Shown here piece by piece: positions 40,039 to 64,000 of a stretch of DNA of 64,000 nt; position 1 is the stretch's first letter, and the number at the start of each line of letters is the position of its first letter. Under the pieces are notes generated by a model. That model did no database searches, was not told the origin of the DNA, and saw only the letters and a list, made by a program, of their open reading frames with translations. The stretch comes from Phalacrocorax aristotelis (taxonomy: Eukaryota; Chordata; Aves; Suliformes; Phalacrocoracidae), in assembly GCF_949628215.1 (NCBI RefSeq), contig NC_134282.1, positions 20,192,723-20,256,722 of the forward strand, in the 5' to 3' direction. The position numbers were made by a program, and so were the translations under genes.

Positions 40039-41896
40039 TGTGTAGGAAATTGCATGCTTCTGGGTTTTTGTTTTAAATATTTATTTAACCAAGGCACAAT
40101 GTCTTCAATAGTGGTTGCAAGACCATTTGAAATAAACTTAGCAATTGCTATTGTTCTGGTACTGCACCCTTCTTAATGTGACTAAACTAATTGTTTGCAC
40201 ACAAAAGTCTCAGAACAAGTTTTAAAGTGAATTTACAAGTTTTAGAAGAGAATAAGTAAATTTATGAGAAACGCCATAAAGAGAGATTCCCTGAAGAGTT
40301 AGGAATGCTACCAAATTAAATTCCTTTATAGGCATCCTATTGATGTTTGGACTGAAATTATTTCACATAAGTTACATTATAAACAATTATTTGTTTAGTA
40401 TTACTGTAAGTTGTTACCTAGTTTTAGCAGAACCATGTAAAATGCTGTAAGAGCAGCTAAAAAAGAGATTAAGAACTTCCAAATAATTTGTAGTTTCTTG
40501 CTGTAGGCAGGACAGGACAGTGTTCTCACTGATTCAGTGCTTTATAAGCTGCAAGAGTTACAGCTTAGGAACTCTTGTTCAGTGATGCCGTAAGACTTTC
40601 AAGGCATGTATCTCTCCATCTCATTGGCCTGCTTAAGTCTTTTATTTGAAATATTCATTATTAGTTTCTATGTATGTCATATGAAATTCTTCATACCTGT
40701 GTACAAGTCTGACTCTCAAAAGAAAGTCCTGGGTGCAAAGGCCATGCTTGGCTATTGCCCCATGTCCGAGCCCTCAGTCTCCAGAGTCACACAGTTCTCA
40801 CCAACTTCTCACCAAATTCCAGGGGCCCTGGAGAGTACCTCACCTTCCAGGGAACAACCACCTACATTGTGCAGCATCAGCTGTGGCATCTGTCCCCACA
40901 AATTTCTCTGTTGAGATAAGACTATTTTCCAAAGTACTGAAACACACTGTCCCAACTCTATCAAAAACAGGCACAATATAACAACCTCCTGAGCCAACAG
41001 ACCAAGCAGATGAGATCTTCTCATGCATGTCCTATGCTTTTTAAAGAAATTGTAACTCCCAGTCTGAGAAACAACTAGATAAAGAGAGTAAAAAATTTTG
41101 AGCAGGAAGTGAAAACCCTCATAAATTATGTGTTTCATTCTTTGTCAGAATATTGTTGTATTTTAAAAGTTTCGACAACTTCTGTGAGGGAACAAGCCTC
41201 TTTCTGTACTCTGCTGGCAAGCTTACAAAGCCTGTGCAAGAAGAAGAAAAGATTAGTGTAAGGGAATGGAATATTCTTCCCCCCATTCTCTTCCATGACA
41301 GCTGAATTAGCAGCGGCCAAGGCAGCACTCGAGGGTGAGGAAAGGTGTGAAGACAGACTTTAGGTCTGTTGCTCAGAGACTGGTCACCCTATTCCCACCT
41401 CCGATACCCTCCTCCTGTGGCATTACTTCTCCTACAGCTGACCTGCTTTCACCCATCCCTGCTTCTCCCCGACACATCTTTTTTGTGCTTAAAACCCCTG
41501 CTACTGAGCAGTATGAAGAAGGAGAGCCACCAAAGCCATGTTTGGGCCCTGGGACCTACTGCAACAGCAGCGCATGCTCAGATCCACCTCTGCCTGGCTT
41601 CCCCAACACCGTGAATCAGAGGCCACTTCGGTGGTGCGAGGGCTGCCAAGCATGCACTCTCTCATGCTCCTAAGGCCACGTCCTGGCAAAGTAGGACCCA
41701 GCAATGCAGTGACCTGTTTTTGCTGCATGACCAGCCCAGCTAAATGATGAAGAAAAGATGTTGGGACAGCAACAGCAGGGCTGTCTGCCAACAGAAGACA
41801 GCTTTGACACATTTGCTTCTCATGCCAATCAGTCAGGCGTGCCTTGGAGGTGAGGGACGATGGATATGGCAATTCCATCCACTTCAAGGTTTGCAT

Positions 41897-42137
<241 letters not shown>

Positions 42138-45100
42138 TCCTCTGTTTGCAGTTTATATATTTAGAAACAATTTGCACTGCTCTGGACCCATGCACTGATT
42201 ATGTAAGACCAGATTCAAGCTGCAACTCAACACAATGCAATGTGGAGCCTTCCCTAAAGCATTAACATTCTTGTTGTTGTTCTCATCCAAAATGTGCACA
42301 GCACATTTAGCTGGACTGACGACAGCAGAATTTTGCCTTCGTGTGTGCAAGGTATTGTCCTTGCAAGAAAAAGAAAGAACTGTGTAAAGTAATGCAACCG
42401 CTCCCTCTCGTGGGCATGGGGCTCTGCTGCACTTTATAACGGCACAAAAGCGTACTCGGAAATCCAGACTCTCACAGGTTTTTAGCAGTGCGAACCCCCC
42501 AGAAGGCTGTGTCACACTTCAGGACACAGGTCATGCCCTGGCACTTCTTTCTAAGTGGTGGCAGTCAGTGTGATGACTCATCCCTGGCTCTTGTGAACAG
42601 CCTGAACTAGAAGGCAAAATCCTATGGCTCTGGACGATTCAGATTTTCAAATACACTCAGGCCACACGCTGGGCAAATCCAGCCATCATGTCAAGGTGAA
42701 AGCTGGCCCACGACCAAGTGCTTGTGCCCATGTTTCTCTCTGTACCCCACTGTGGTTCTTCCATGCCTGTCCATCCCCCAGGTAGGACCCAGAGGAGTTT
42801 CTTCCTCCCAGCTACTTGCAAAACCAGCATCCACAAAATTCACTCTATGTCTACATTTGTTTTCGCCTACACAGACACTAAAGACTTCCCCACTGGAGCA
42901 GCAGCACTTCTCCACAAGAAGGCCAGTTGAGAGAGAGGCATAATTTGTAAAATGTTCCTAGAAAAATTTACCTGGTTTTCAGGTTTTAGATATTCAAATG
43001 TATTTTGCTCTATTACTGTCATATAGTACTAATTAAAGTCACTGATGAAGACACAGTAGACTGCACCCCAGATTGTTTTTGCACTTTCTAATTTCACATA
43101 AACTGAAGCTTAAACAATTCCTGACAGTCACATACTTACTGAACTACCCCCATCTGCAACTGCTTACTTTCTCATCCATTACACTGAACTTACAGATCCT
43201 TGGCGTAAGGACAGTCTTTGTTCTACACACGTCATCTACTAACACAGGGACCTTATTTATAACTATGACTCTTAGACACCACCGCAAACGTTATTGTGGT
43301 TGATCCTAGTGGTCAACATTAAGCAGGTTTTGGATCTAATGACTACCCCAAGCCTTATTAAAGGTGATGGTTAAACATAAGGAATAATTAAATCCCTTTA
43401 AGGGAATAGCTTCACAGGCAGAAATAGCAGCTACCATCCAAAGCAATAAATAGTGTATAGAAAGTCCAGACCAAAACCCCATGGGACTCTGATTACAGAG
43501 TGAGAGGCACGGGACTGTTCCCACTCTGTGGACATACATTTTGAATGAAGAAAAAGATCAAGTATCAAAAAGGAACAACCATAATCTTGGCTCCAGGAGC
43601 ACAGAGACAGAGATCTCAAAGGCATTGCACTGGCTGAAGGGGAACACTTGGCATTTATACACAAGGAGAAGAAGAAACCAATTGCCACCATCCCATGAAT
43701 TGTTTCATATGTTTTGCCATTCTACGTCCAAAATACACAATAGACTTTAAAACTTTTGAAAATTAGAGGAAAAAAGAGGGACAGAGAAGTCATACCAGAC
43801 TGCCAATTAGCACAGTACTTAGATATTCCTTTTGAATAGGAATATGGGGCTGCATCTTCCCTGAGATCTTTAACCAGTAGCCCAGGGGGAATTTTTTTTT
43901 CCCTTTGGCCCAGAGAGCAACTACGACAGAAGTTGGTTCTTTCATTGCAAATCCTTCTGCATTACTAGAACCACAAAAGCAGAATCACTAGAGTCTGATG
44001 TTAGCTTCAGACTGTGATTCGTCAATGAGTGCATCTAGTAAATATTTACAGTACTGAGTGATGACACAGGTTTATGCTATGTAGCAGGTACGAATTCTCT
44101 TACTAGCACGCTTTCTTTTTTGGTTACCACTTCCCTAGTATTCAAACTGATTGAAAGAGTGCTTCAGTCTACAGAGCTCTCCATCTACTTGCAGTGACTG
44201 TATGTCTTTCATATAATGGAAGTTAAAAAAAGACTGCTGTGATCAGATATGGAACAGTGGAGCTTGATTTATAGGTGCTCGTTTTTCAGCAGCAGAATTC
44301 ATTAAATGCAGTAGTCAGGAACCCAGCCCTGCTACGGTGCCCAACAACTGCAGGGCGTTTACTGACTGCTTTGAACTCTTGTACACTATTGCTGGGGAAA
44401 ATGGCAACTTTAAGCTGAGAATAATAGAAGAGTACAGATGCTTTGTTTATGCTCACAGAGTAGCATAGAGCCCATATGCTTTCAGAGGCACATTTGCCAA
44501 CTAAAGCATGATAATGTCAATTCATTGGGGAAGCACATTGTCTAGGTGCCTTCAAAAATAATTATAGCCGTAACAGTAACAATCTACCCTTCTTGCATTC
44601 ATTACAGAGTGAACACAATGCTTACAAGGCATACAAGGACTACAATATGCTATTGCATAGCAAACATAACTAAGGCTAAAGACATCAAGAGCTGGGCTTA
44701 TGATATTTAGCTGGCCCAGTACAGAGCTGTTCATTAACTTAGGCATGAGACAAATACTTAGATGTATTGCTGAACAGTACTCAGTACTTGTCAAAACTCA
44801 ACTCTAAATTATTTCTCTAAAATTTTGTAAATTTCTTACAATGAGCTTATGCCACTCTTAAACTACAGGGTATTGCTCTAAGAATGCATGTGGAGAGCAG
44901 CTAAATACACATCTCAGACTTTTCTTTGTTGTATTTCCCTTCTGTCATCCTTTTGTTTTAGAATGGAAGAGTTAGAATATGTGTTTGGGATTTTTCCGCT
45001 AGAGTATAAAATTAAATAATAGTTGCCCTGAAGACAAAGTCTCACATCAGTTTTAATGCTAGATTTGTTTTCATGACAAGAAGTGCATGTTTTAATTGCA

Positions 45101-45439
45101 TTTCAGTTAGCACCTAAATATTGAGCCTTAAACCAGATGTTATTTAAGCTGCTGCATGGAAGAATTCAGGATTTAGCAGGTGAGGCTGGCGCAAGCCTCC
45201 CTCTCTAATGCCAGCTGACGCAGTGCAAGGCTGCTCGTGGCGCAGAGCGGCAGCCACCCTTCTGCGGGGCATGCAAGTACCGCCGAGGAACATGGATTAC
45301 AACGATTTTTGAACACAGTTCTTGCAATTATTTGATGCAACATTTATGATTCCAGCTAGCAGGGAAAGAAAAAACCCCGACACACTGAAACCACTCCTCT
45401 TAAAATAAATAATTTATCTCCTAAAAAATTCGGGCGAAG

Positions 45440-45900
45440 TTCCTATGAGACGTGAACAGGCTTTGCCTCCCCCTAAGCTGTGCGGGGCTTTCTCCCTGGC
45501 AGTGCCAAGCAGGAGCCCTGCCAGCCGGGCACAAGGGCAGCGCCCTCGCTGCCGGGGAAGGCCCCCCCCGTTCCGTTCAGTTCCGATCCGCTCCGCGGGG
45601 AGCCCCTTCCCCGACAGCCCCCCGCCGCGGCGGCGGCGCCCCGGGGAGCGGCGGGGGCGCCCCTCACGGACACCCGCCAGGCGGCGCCATGGTGCCGCCC
45701 AGCGGGGCGGGGCGGGGCGGGGCGGGGCGGGGCGGGGCCAGCCCTCCCCCTCCCGAGGGCAGAGCCCCGCCAGGCCCGGGCCCGCCGGTTCCGCCCGCAG
45801 AACCGAGGTGCCCCGCCCCGCCGGCCTGCGGGGCGGCGCCAGCCCGCCGCAACGGCAGCGCTGCCCGGGCGAGCAGCCTGCTGCGCCTTCCCGGCCCTGA
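45440..45900. promoter_or_regulatory. Intronic CpG island, candidate promoter
   Basis: A dense, CpG-rich block stands out from AT-rich surroundings, with GCGCGG-type words, CCGCGGCGGCGGCGCC and an array of GGGGCGGGG boxes. CpG density is high across roughly 430 bp and falls off sharply by 45910. No real open frame is convincing: the long frames on both strands (45445-45900, 45452-45964, 45480-46010 plus; 45473-45955 minus) are Pro/Arg/Ala-rich products of GC bias. ATG at 45689-45691 (plus) has a good Kozak context (GCCATGG) but leads into low-complexity sequence. It lies in the last intron of the NCKAP5-like gene, well away from that gene's own promoter. Function and direction of transcription are inferred. 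Confidence 0.6.
45704..45738 (+). promoter_or_regulatory. Seven tandem GGGGC units (overlapping GC boxes)
   Basis: Seven perfect GGGGC units overlap to form repeated GGGGCGGGG Sp1/KLF-type sites. The run also satisfies the G-quadruplex rule (G4 tracts with single-C loops). It is the densest part of the CpG island and the best candidate for core promoter activation. Confidence 0.75.
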
Positions 45901-48900
45901 GAAAAATAAAGCTTTTCCTAATCCTTTTGTATTTTCCAAACTGTTCCTTTTGCACAGTTGTTAAAGTGCATTTTGGTCCAGCACTTCACCGGCGCAGCCC
46001 CAAACAATAAGGAGGGTATTTTCTTGTCTTCTCGCTGAACATAAACCAGCGTGCATCATGCCTGTCTTGGACCAACTGAAAAGGAATACAACGACAAAAC
46101 CCCTCCGGTTGCATATTTAAAGTAGAAAATCTGCTTACTTCCCTACCTACATTAATACATTGGAAAACTATGCTGGAAAAATCTCAGACTCTTGCTTTCA
46201 GGACTCTGCAAAGCTTAGATTTACATTTCCTCAAAAGAGCTTCACTCTTCACTAGTGAGGTCAAACACCAAACCCACAAGCCAGCCCACCCACCCCAGCA
46301 CCACTTCAGGTTGCCACTCTCCCCTGGGCACTGCTAGCAAGGCTGACTACGAAACCTGGCAGGCAAAAAGATGCCAGAAGCACATTTCAAAGATTAACTG
46401 TAGGTAGGACCCAGCTGTATCATCTATATAGCTTCTCCGTAACACTCAGCGCCCATGGATTAAGTCTGAAAAGGTATAAATGCCTATTACGTAGCAATGG
46501 AAATTTTAATGACTGTTATCTGTTATGTGTTACTTACACCTGTAGATGTCCAGGACCCTCTAACACACACAGAGCAGGAATGAGCCCAGCTAGCTTTCCA
46601 CAACTGACAGAGATGGTTAAATTAGGAGGATAAATTACCAGGTTATCCAAGGTAACAGACATGCAGCTCTACGTGGTCACTGAGGGGTTAGCTAGGTGAA
46701 TCCCCTCTGCAGGTGCCTTTCTTCATATAACCCACAGGGAACCTGTATTATACCCCTGATTTAGAGGTAGGTAGGATACATCTCAGCTAAAGGGTACACT
46801 TAGACTTTCTGCAAGTCTGTTTTTTATTTAGGTACCTAAATAAGATTTTAAGGAGCCAGCTTGTATCTAAAATTCTTGCCTATCAAAGATACATACCCAA
46901 ATGAACTATTGATGGATTCAGTTGATGAGAATAATTACATGGTCATGTCCATTCTCTGAGTAGGAGGCCTTTCCTCTTTGCTATGTTATATTCAGATAAA
47001 TCATAAAATAAGTGAAATCTCTCCTCAAGTTTTGAAGGCAATTGTTAGTTTGTCCGCCATGTGGGCTTTCTGTGTCTTGTTCACTGAAGGAGTCGTATGG
47101 AGGAAGAAAAATGCCAGCTTGACTTTCTGGGGGCTCAGGCGGATACCAGCCAAGTAATGAATGGAGCTGCATTTTCTTTTTATTTTTTTTAAATAAGCCA
47201 CAAAAAAATTCAGTGTTGATTCTGATGTATTTTCTAGCTTTTTCTTCATTCCTTCAATGCAAGTTGAAACTCCTTAATTCATAGCTGTCCATGTATCTTC
47301 ATTCTCTCCTCTGAGTTATTCCTTCTAATCTCAGCATGGCTCTGGATTTTACTTTGATCATCACTGTAAAGTTTATATCTTCTTTCCTTGCTTAAATTGG
47401 AGCTAGATATCACTGCCCGATCCTCCCCACAAGAAGACACCAGACCTTAAGAGGCATGAAAACCTTCAAAAATAAAATAGCATACCTTGAGGAGACAACA
47501 GTAAAGGACAGCGCTGTCTTCCTGCTGAAAAGCAAATAACTAACAGGCAGCATGAAGAGAGGTTGCACATTTGCAGATAAGGTACACAGTTTTGTGGAAA
47601 TCTGTCTGAAAATAGGCTCTGCTTTGCAGAAAAGCTGAAATACCACATCGTTATTATCAGGAGTTTTGTTTTCAAAGTGTGTATTTTCCTTCAGATCATG
47701 GAGCTTCATTATAAACATGCACTGCTATGCTGCTATGCAGCTTAACACATGTGATTTTCCAATAGCTGTCTACATCTTAATGAAAACAAGCTTCACTTTG
47801 CAAAATTCATTTGCACCAAAAAAAATCTAGAGCTAGTTATATTGGCTCTTTTTTTCTTAAAATGGAAACTGGTGGTTTTTTGGTGCACTGAAGACTGTTT
47901 CAGAGAAGCCTGGCAGTGACCTAGAGATGATTTTATGTACATTAAAAATACGGGTGCGAGATGCTCTACTCTCCAGCAGAGGGACTTCCACAGTTGCTTG
48001 AAACGTTTTCTTTTGTGACAGACATGTTTGGTGCACACGTATATCCTGTATGCAACAGGGATTTCTGAGTCCACTGATAGGGTGTAATCCCTTGTTACCC
48101 TGAAGTGAAGATGTGGAGAATGACAGGATGCAGGGAAACATCACTGTATTGCAGTGATACCTGTGCCTCTAAATCCTGCTTGCTTTGCACAAGTGAACAA
48201 TTTTGTTCATTATGGGGGTCCCAGGGTAGGACCAAGCTCAGGGTGAAACACCGGACCGTGCCTGCTACAGAAGTCTCAGGCACCAGCACAGAGTCACCAG
48301 CAGTGCAGGTAGTGAGTTATTTTTTGGGGCATCCTTGGACCATGTTTATTCTACTTTGTAAACCTCACATGGTGGTTAACTTCTACTGTTCTCTGTCCAG
48401 TTGGATGGCTACAAACGACCGTTGCTTGTTTTCATTTCAATAAAGGCCAAACTCAGGTGGACTTTCACTATTTCTAATTTTATTCACACATTTCTTATCT
48501 CTAAGATATAACATCCTGTACTTTCTAGAACATTTTCCATTCCCTGTAAGCTCTCTGCTAATGCTGGAGAACCTTTACAAGGCATTATATCTGTGATACC
48601 TAGAACACTTCTCTGCTACTTATACTCCTCTCTTTATGATATTTATCTTAAGATATGTATTTAGGAAATATAGCTATATGCCACTTCTGTAGCTCAAATA
48701 TATGCTATGTTTCTGCCATATTAGGGCACCAAACTCTCCACCTGACTTCCTCTGCTACTTCCTTGATTTCTTAAACTTTATCCTTACACAATCAATAACT
48801 TCAGTTCTGAGATAAACTTATGTTTATCTTTCAGTTTAAACTGAGTCAATTCACAGCTTTGTCCAAGGTTACTTCCTGCAACCAACTCTTTCAAAATGCC

Positions 48901-50447
48901 CTCACGATTTACCAGAACTAAGTACAGAACAGCATGCTCTCCATCTGGCTTTGTGTGTTGGTGACTGTGGCTGCTGCTACACTACAGAATTTTAAAGTGC
49001 TCTCTGTCAGAGACCAGCCACATAATTAATCTCTACTTGTAAACTCTTTATTTATAAGTGATCACTATAATGCTTACCATTAATACACCATAAATATGAT
49101 CCGTGATTATTAACTGATTAATCCTCATAATTCCTGCACCAATAAACAAGCAAGAAAATAAGGTGTAGGCAGGATAAATGTCAACAGTTCCATAATTAGC
49201 TAATATTCGATTGGGATTATAGTTAAGGTTTCCTTAGATCAGACCTATTTTTAATTTCTAAGCATCCTCACCACTTCCTTGAATGATTCCGTATTAAAAG
49301 TGATGGGCCTTGAGAGCTCAGTTGCAAATCTGATTTTTTTTTCCCAAGTTAAACATTTTGAAAAATATCAGCTTGGCATCCATGAAGATCTGAGAAAAAC
49401 AATGAACAGTAATCTGCCCTTTCCCAGATCTTGTATCCCTGTATGGAAGTTAGCTGTGCCCATCTCATCAACAAAGAGGTGGATAGCAGGATGCATCCTC
49501 TTAATCTTTTGGAAAGTCTAACTGCTGATTATTATGTGGTTAAGCAAACCAGTGTCAATACAATCAATAGCCACAGCGCACGAAAATAAATACCCAGTTC
49601 GCCACAATTTGTCAGATTCAGAATGGGCTAACAACCCAGCCATTTCCAAACTCATTTCACTTGTCATATCTTATTTGCACATTAAGATAGAACAGGTGTA
49701 TAAAGAACACAATCAAAGTAATCTTTGTATCTGCCATGGAGATAATATGATTTTTGTCATTCTGCTGGAAGCAGGGTCAAATCCACACCTTAAAAAAAAT
49801 TATTCCATCATAATAAATGACAACTGAATAGATGGACACTAAGAGATTGACAGCTTGAAGAGAAGATTTATGGGGAGAGAAAGCTTTTACTAGTTTTTCT
49901 TGTTTTTCATGAAGCCATGTCCATACCATACATTATTCAATTAACAAGATCACCCTCTCCAGTCACTTGAAAATTCCTTTTATCATCCTTGTTCCTTTCT
50001 TCTGTATGAAGTGAGGTGGATTTTTCCTCCACAGTTTCAGTGAACCCTGGCTGCAGCTTCTAAGAGGCTCATTATCTCTTCTATCACATCAGCTTCTGCT
50101 TTCAAGGTTTATTGTTTAGTTCTTAACATAAACTGGGAGACTAAAATCCCTTCAAAACACCCAAGGTGCCTTTGCCACTGAGTATCCAGCAAAGCATCCT
50201 GTCTGCTGTAAGACCCATTTAATCAAACATCATATACTACACGGACACTGGGAGACTCAAAACCTTTGGAAATACAATTACCCTAATTTTTTTCCTTAGA
50301 TGAAGGAACACTTGACATGGTATTTAAATGGGCTGTCATTCTGAATCTCCATTATGGATTTGATTTTCTTATATAAGATATGCTTTAGAAAAGTACAAGG
50401 TTCTGTTAGGCATTGTGTCCAGCAGGCCTCAGAAGTAATACAATACC

Positions 50448-50477
50448 ATCAGTTTTGCAGGAATCAGTTTTGCAGGA
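50448..50477. repeat. 15-bp perfect tandem duplication
   Basis: ATCAGTTTTGCAGGA occurs twice back to back in the last intron. Probably a local slippage event; no function apparent. Confidence 0.9.
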
Positions 50478-50745
50478 ATTTAAACCTGTATGGACTGGGC
50501 TACCCAATTATAACCTTCCTAACAAGTAGTTGGCTGTCTGGATTGAGTAAATCAACCTTATTCTTCTGGTCTCTACTTTAGTCAAGACCTTCTAGAAGCA
50601 ACCCACCAAGTTACAAAAAACTTAAGTATGTGATTATAGCAAAGCAGTCCTCAGGGAGTTTTCCACTCAAATCCCGTTGAAATTCAATAGGATTATGGGG
50701 ACTAATTCCCTGAAAGCCAATTGAAAATTCACCGTCTAAATAAGG

Positions 50746-50839
50746 GTGTTTGTGTGTGTGCATACATATATGTATGTGCACATATATACATGTATGTTTG
50801 TGTCTCTTTGTGCATATATATAATCACACACATACACAG
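50746..50839. repeat. Imperfect (TG)/(TATG)/(CA) microsatellite
   Basis: Alternating purine-pyrimidine TG, TATG and CACA units, intronic and just downstream of the possible alternative 3' end near 51040. Likely length-variable. Confidence 0.8.
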
Positions 50840-51039
50840 TGATGTGTAGGCCCGTACATGTACACACAAGTGATACCATACTGAAGTGCTTTGAGCTTGA
50901 CAGAAGGAATTCCCACTATGTTTAAGTGAAACCTCTTCCATCAATTGCTACTCTCAGCAGTTAGTTCTGTCAAACTAATAATACAGGTCTGCGCAGCAAA
51001 ATGATACAATGTCAGTATTAGCATAAAAAATAAAGGTAA

Positions 51040-51841
51040 GTATAGGTTTCCCATGTCTTTATTTCTTTTCCATTTTCCCGCTATTGGAGAAATTTGCCAA
51101 ACCCAAACACTTCCTTTCTCAAGGGTCTATGCGGCATTTTTGGTTTTGATGAGAAAAAAAATTATTCCTGTTTAAGATACAAGGAGATGTTGCCCCTCTG
51201 ATTTCGTTTTTGGTTCCTAACAATATACAGTAAGTATAACTACAGTGGACTATTTAATAGTCCTGTTAAGCATTGCATGGCCTATAGCTGAAGAGAGCCT
51301 AGCTGCCTTAACTAAACAAAAGAACTTGCTGTAAGATCAGTTTTCAGGACAGTGATAAGTCACCGTGTAATACAATCATGCATTAAGCTCAAAACAAATG
51401 TGAGACTGGCACAAATATTTAAGTACAACTGGGCAGAAGTCAGGTATATACAAGTCATTGACAAACATTGGTGCAAGTGCTTTAGACAAGACATATGAAA
51501 GAAATTTACATAAAAACAGATTAAATTTATCAAAGCTTGATAAATTTTAAAGACAGTAAAAAAGTACAGAAAACATAAAAAATAAAAACCCCAGCCAATT
51601 CATACAGTACAGTTTTACTACATTTATATTACAGAACGAAGACAGAAAAGGATACAAAGAATTAAGAGCAAAGAAAATTCTACTGGCTGCGTCCAGTGGA
51701 GTTTCATTGCCAATGAGAGATGCGCACACACAGATGCACGCACACGCACAGAAAATAAAAACAAAAACCAAAAAAATCATTTACTGTCACAAACAACAGA
51801 CACAGAGGTGAGAAACATTTGGCATGTTGCAGCACATGAAG
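51040..51841 (-). other. Candidate 3' UTR of an alternative short isoform
   Basis: If the penultimate exon is not spliced at 51869, reading continues to a TGA at 51844-51842. Downstream on the minus strand the sequence is T-rich and low in G/C, with a perfect 11-bp stem-loop at 51523-51547 and an AATAAA at 51063-51058 that could define a 3' end near 51040. It therefore looks like a 3' UTR of about 0.8 kb, but no transcript evidence is available. Confidence 0.35.
51058..51063 (-). terminator. Candidate intronic poly(A) signal
   Basis: AATAAA on the minus strand (plus TTTATT) about 780 bases past the alternative stop codon. It would end the read-through isoform by intronic polyadenylation. The downstream element is only weakly T/G-rich. 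Confidence 0.35.

Positions 51842-64000
<12,159 letters not shown>

Noticed and set aside
45445..46010. Six overlapping long frames in the CpG island, both strands
   Set aside because: All are Pro/Arg/Gly/Ala-rich by GC bias. Overlapping frames of similar length on both strands show that the openness comes from a lack of AT-rich stop codons.

Overview
The window looks like bird nuclear DNA. It carries a 5'-truncated CR1 LINE ending in the typical bird tail (CCATTCTGTGATTCTGTGA, 32000-32300), a solo endogenous-retrovirus LTR of a type widespread in birds (10825-11351), low gene density, AT-rich introns and one sharp CpG island. The CR1 and LTR assignments rest on recalled consensus sequences; the species cannot be named. 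Nothing prokaryotic is present: no operons, CRISPR arrays or rRNA genes were seen.

The only protein-coding gene I can support lies on the minus strand, and the window holds its 3' end. Three coding exons, read from high to low coordinates, are 60896-60684, 51972-51869 and 27047-26820. Each has consensus splice signals and the reading phases match at both junctions (1 base + 2 bases, then 0/0). They encode about 180 C-terminal residues of a Ser/Pro-rich protein. I assign this to NCKAP5 (Nck-associated protein 5) at moderate confidence, from recall of the family and the very large introns (8.7 kb and 24.8 kb). The terminal exon is followed by a probable 3.8-kb 3' UTR ending near 22980. The penultimate exon can also read through its splice donor into a short alternative ending with its own possible 3' UTR, so two different C-termini are predicted: one with a PPxY motif and a PDZ-ligand-like end, the other with neither.

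Layout: 1-22979 is intergenic DNA downstream of the gene, with the solo LTR, a GC-rich unclassified repeat candidate (about 12122-12430) and a GC-rich stretch (about 18330-20240). 22980-26819 is the probable 3' UTR, containing a MIR-like SINE relic and a TA/CA repeat. 27048-51868 is the last intron, with the CR1, a G-quadruplex-prone tract, a G16 run, a long CCTT/CTTT microsatellite and a CpG island with seven tandem GGGGC units (45704-45738). 51973-60683 and 60897-64000 are further introns.

In mammals LYPD1 and GPR39 lie beyond the NCKAP5 3' end; I found no LYPD1 exon here. The intronic CpG island is the most likely start of an additional transcript. Nearly all other open frames are chance frames or translations of repeats. 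No clearly new biological system is visible; the strongest leads are the alternative C-terminus and the intronic CpG island.
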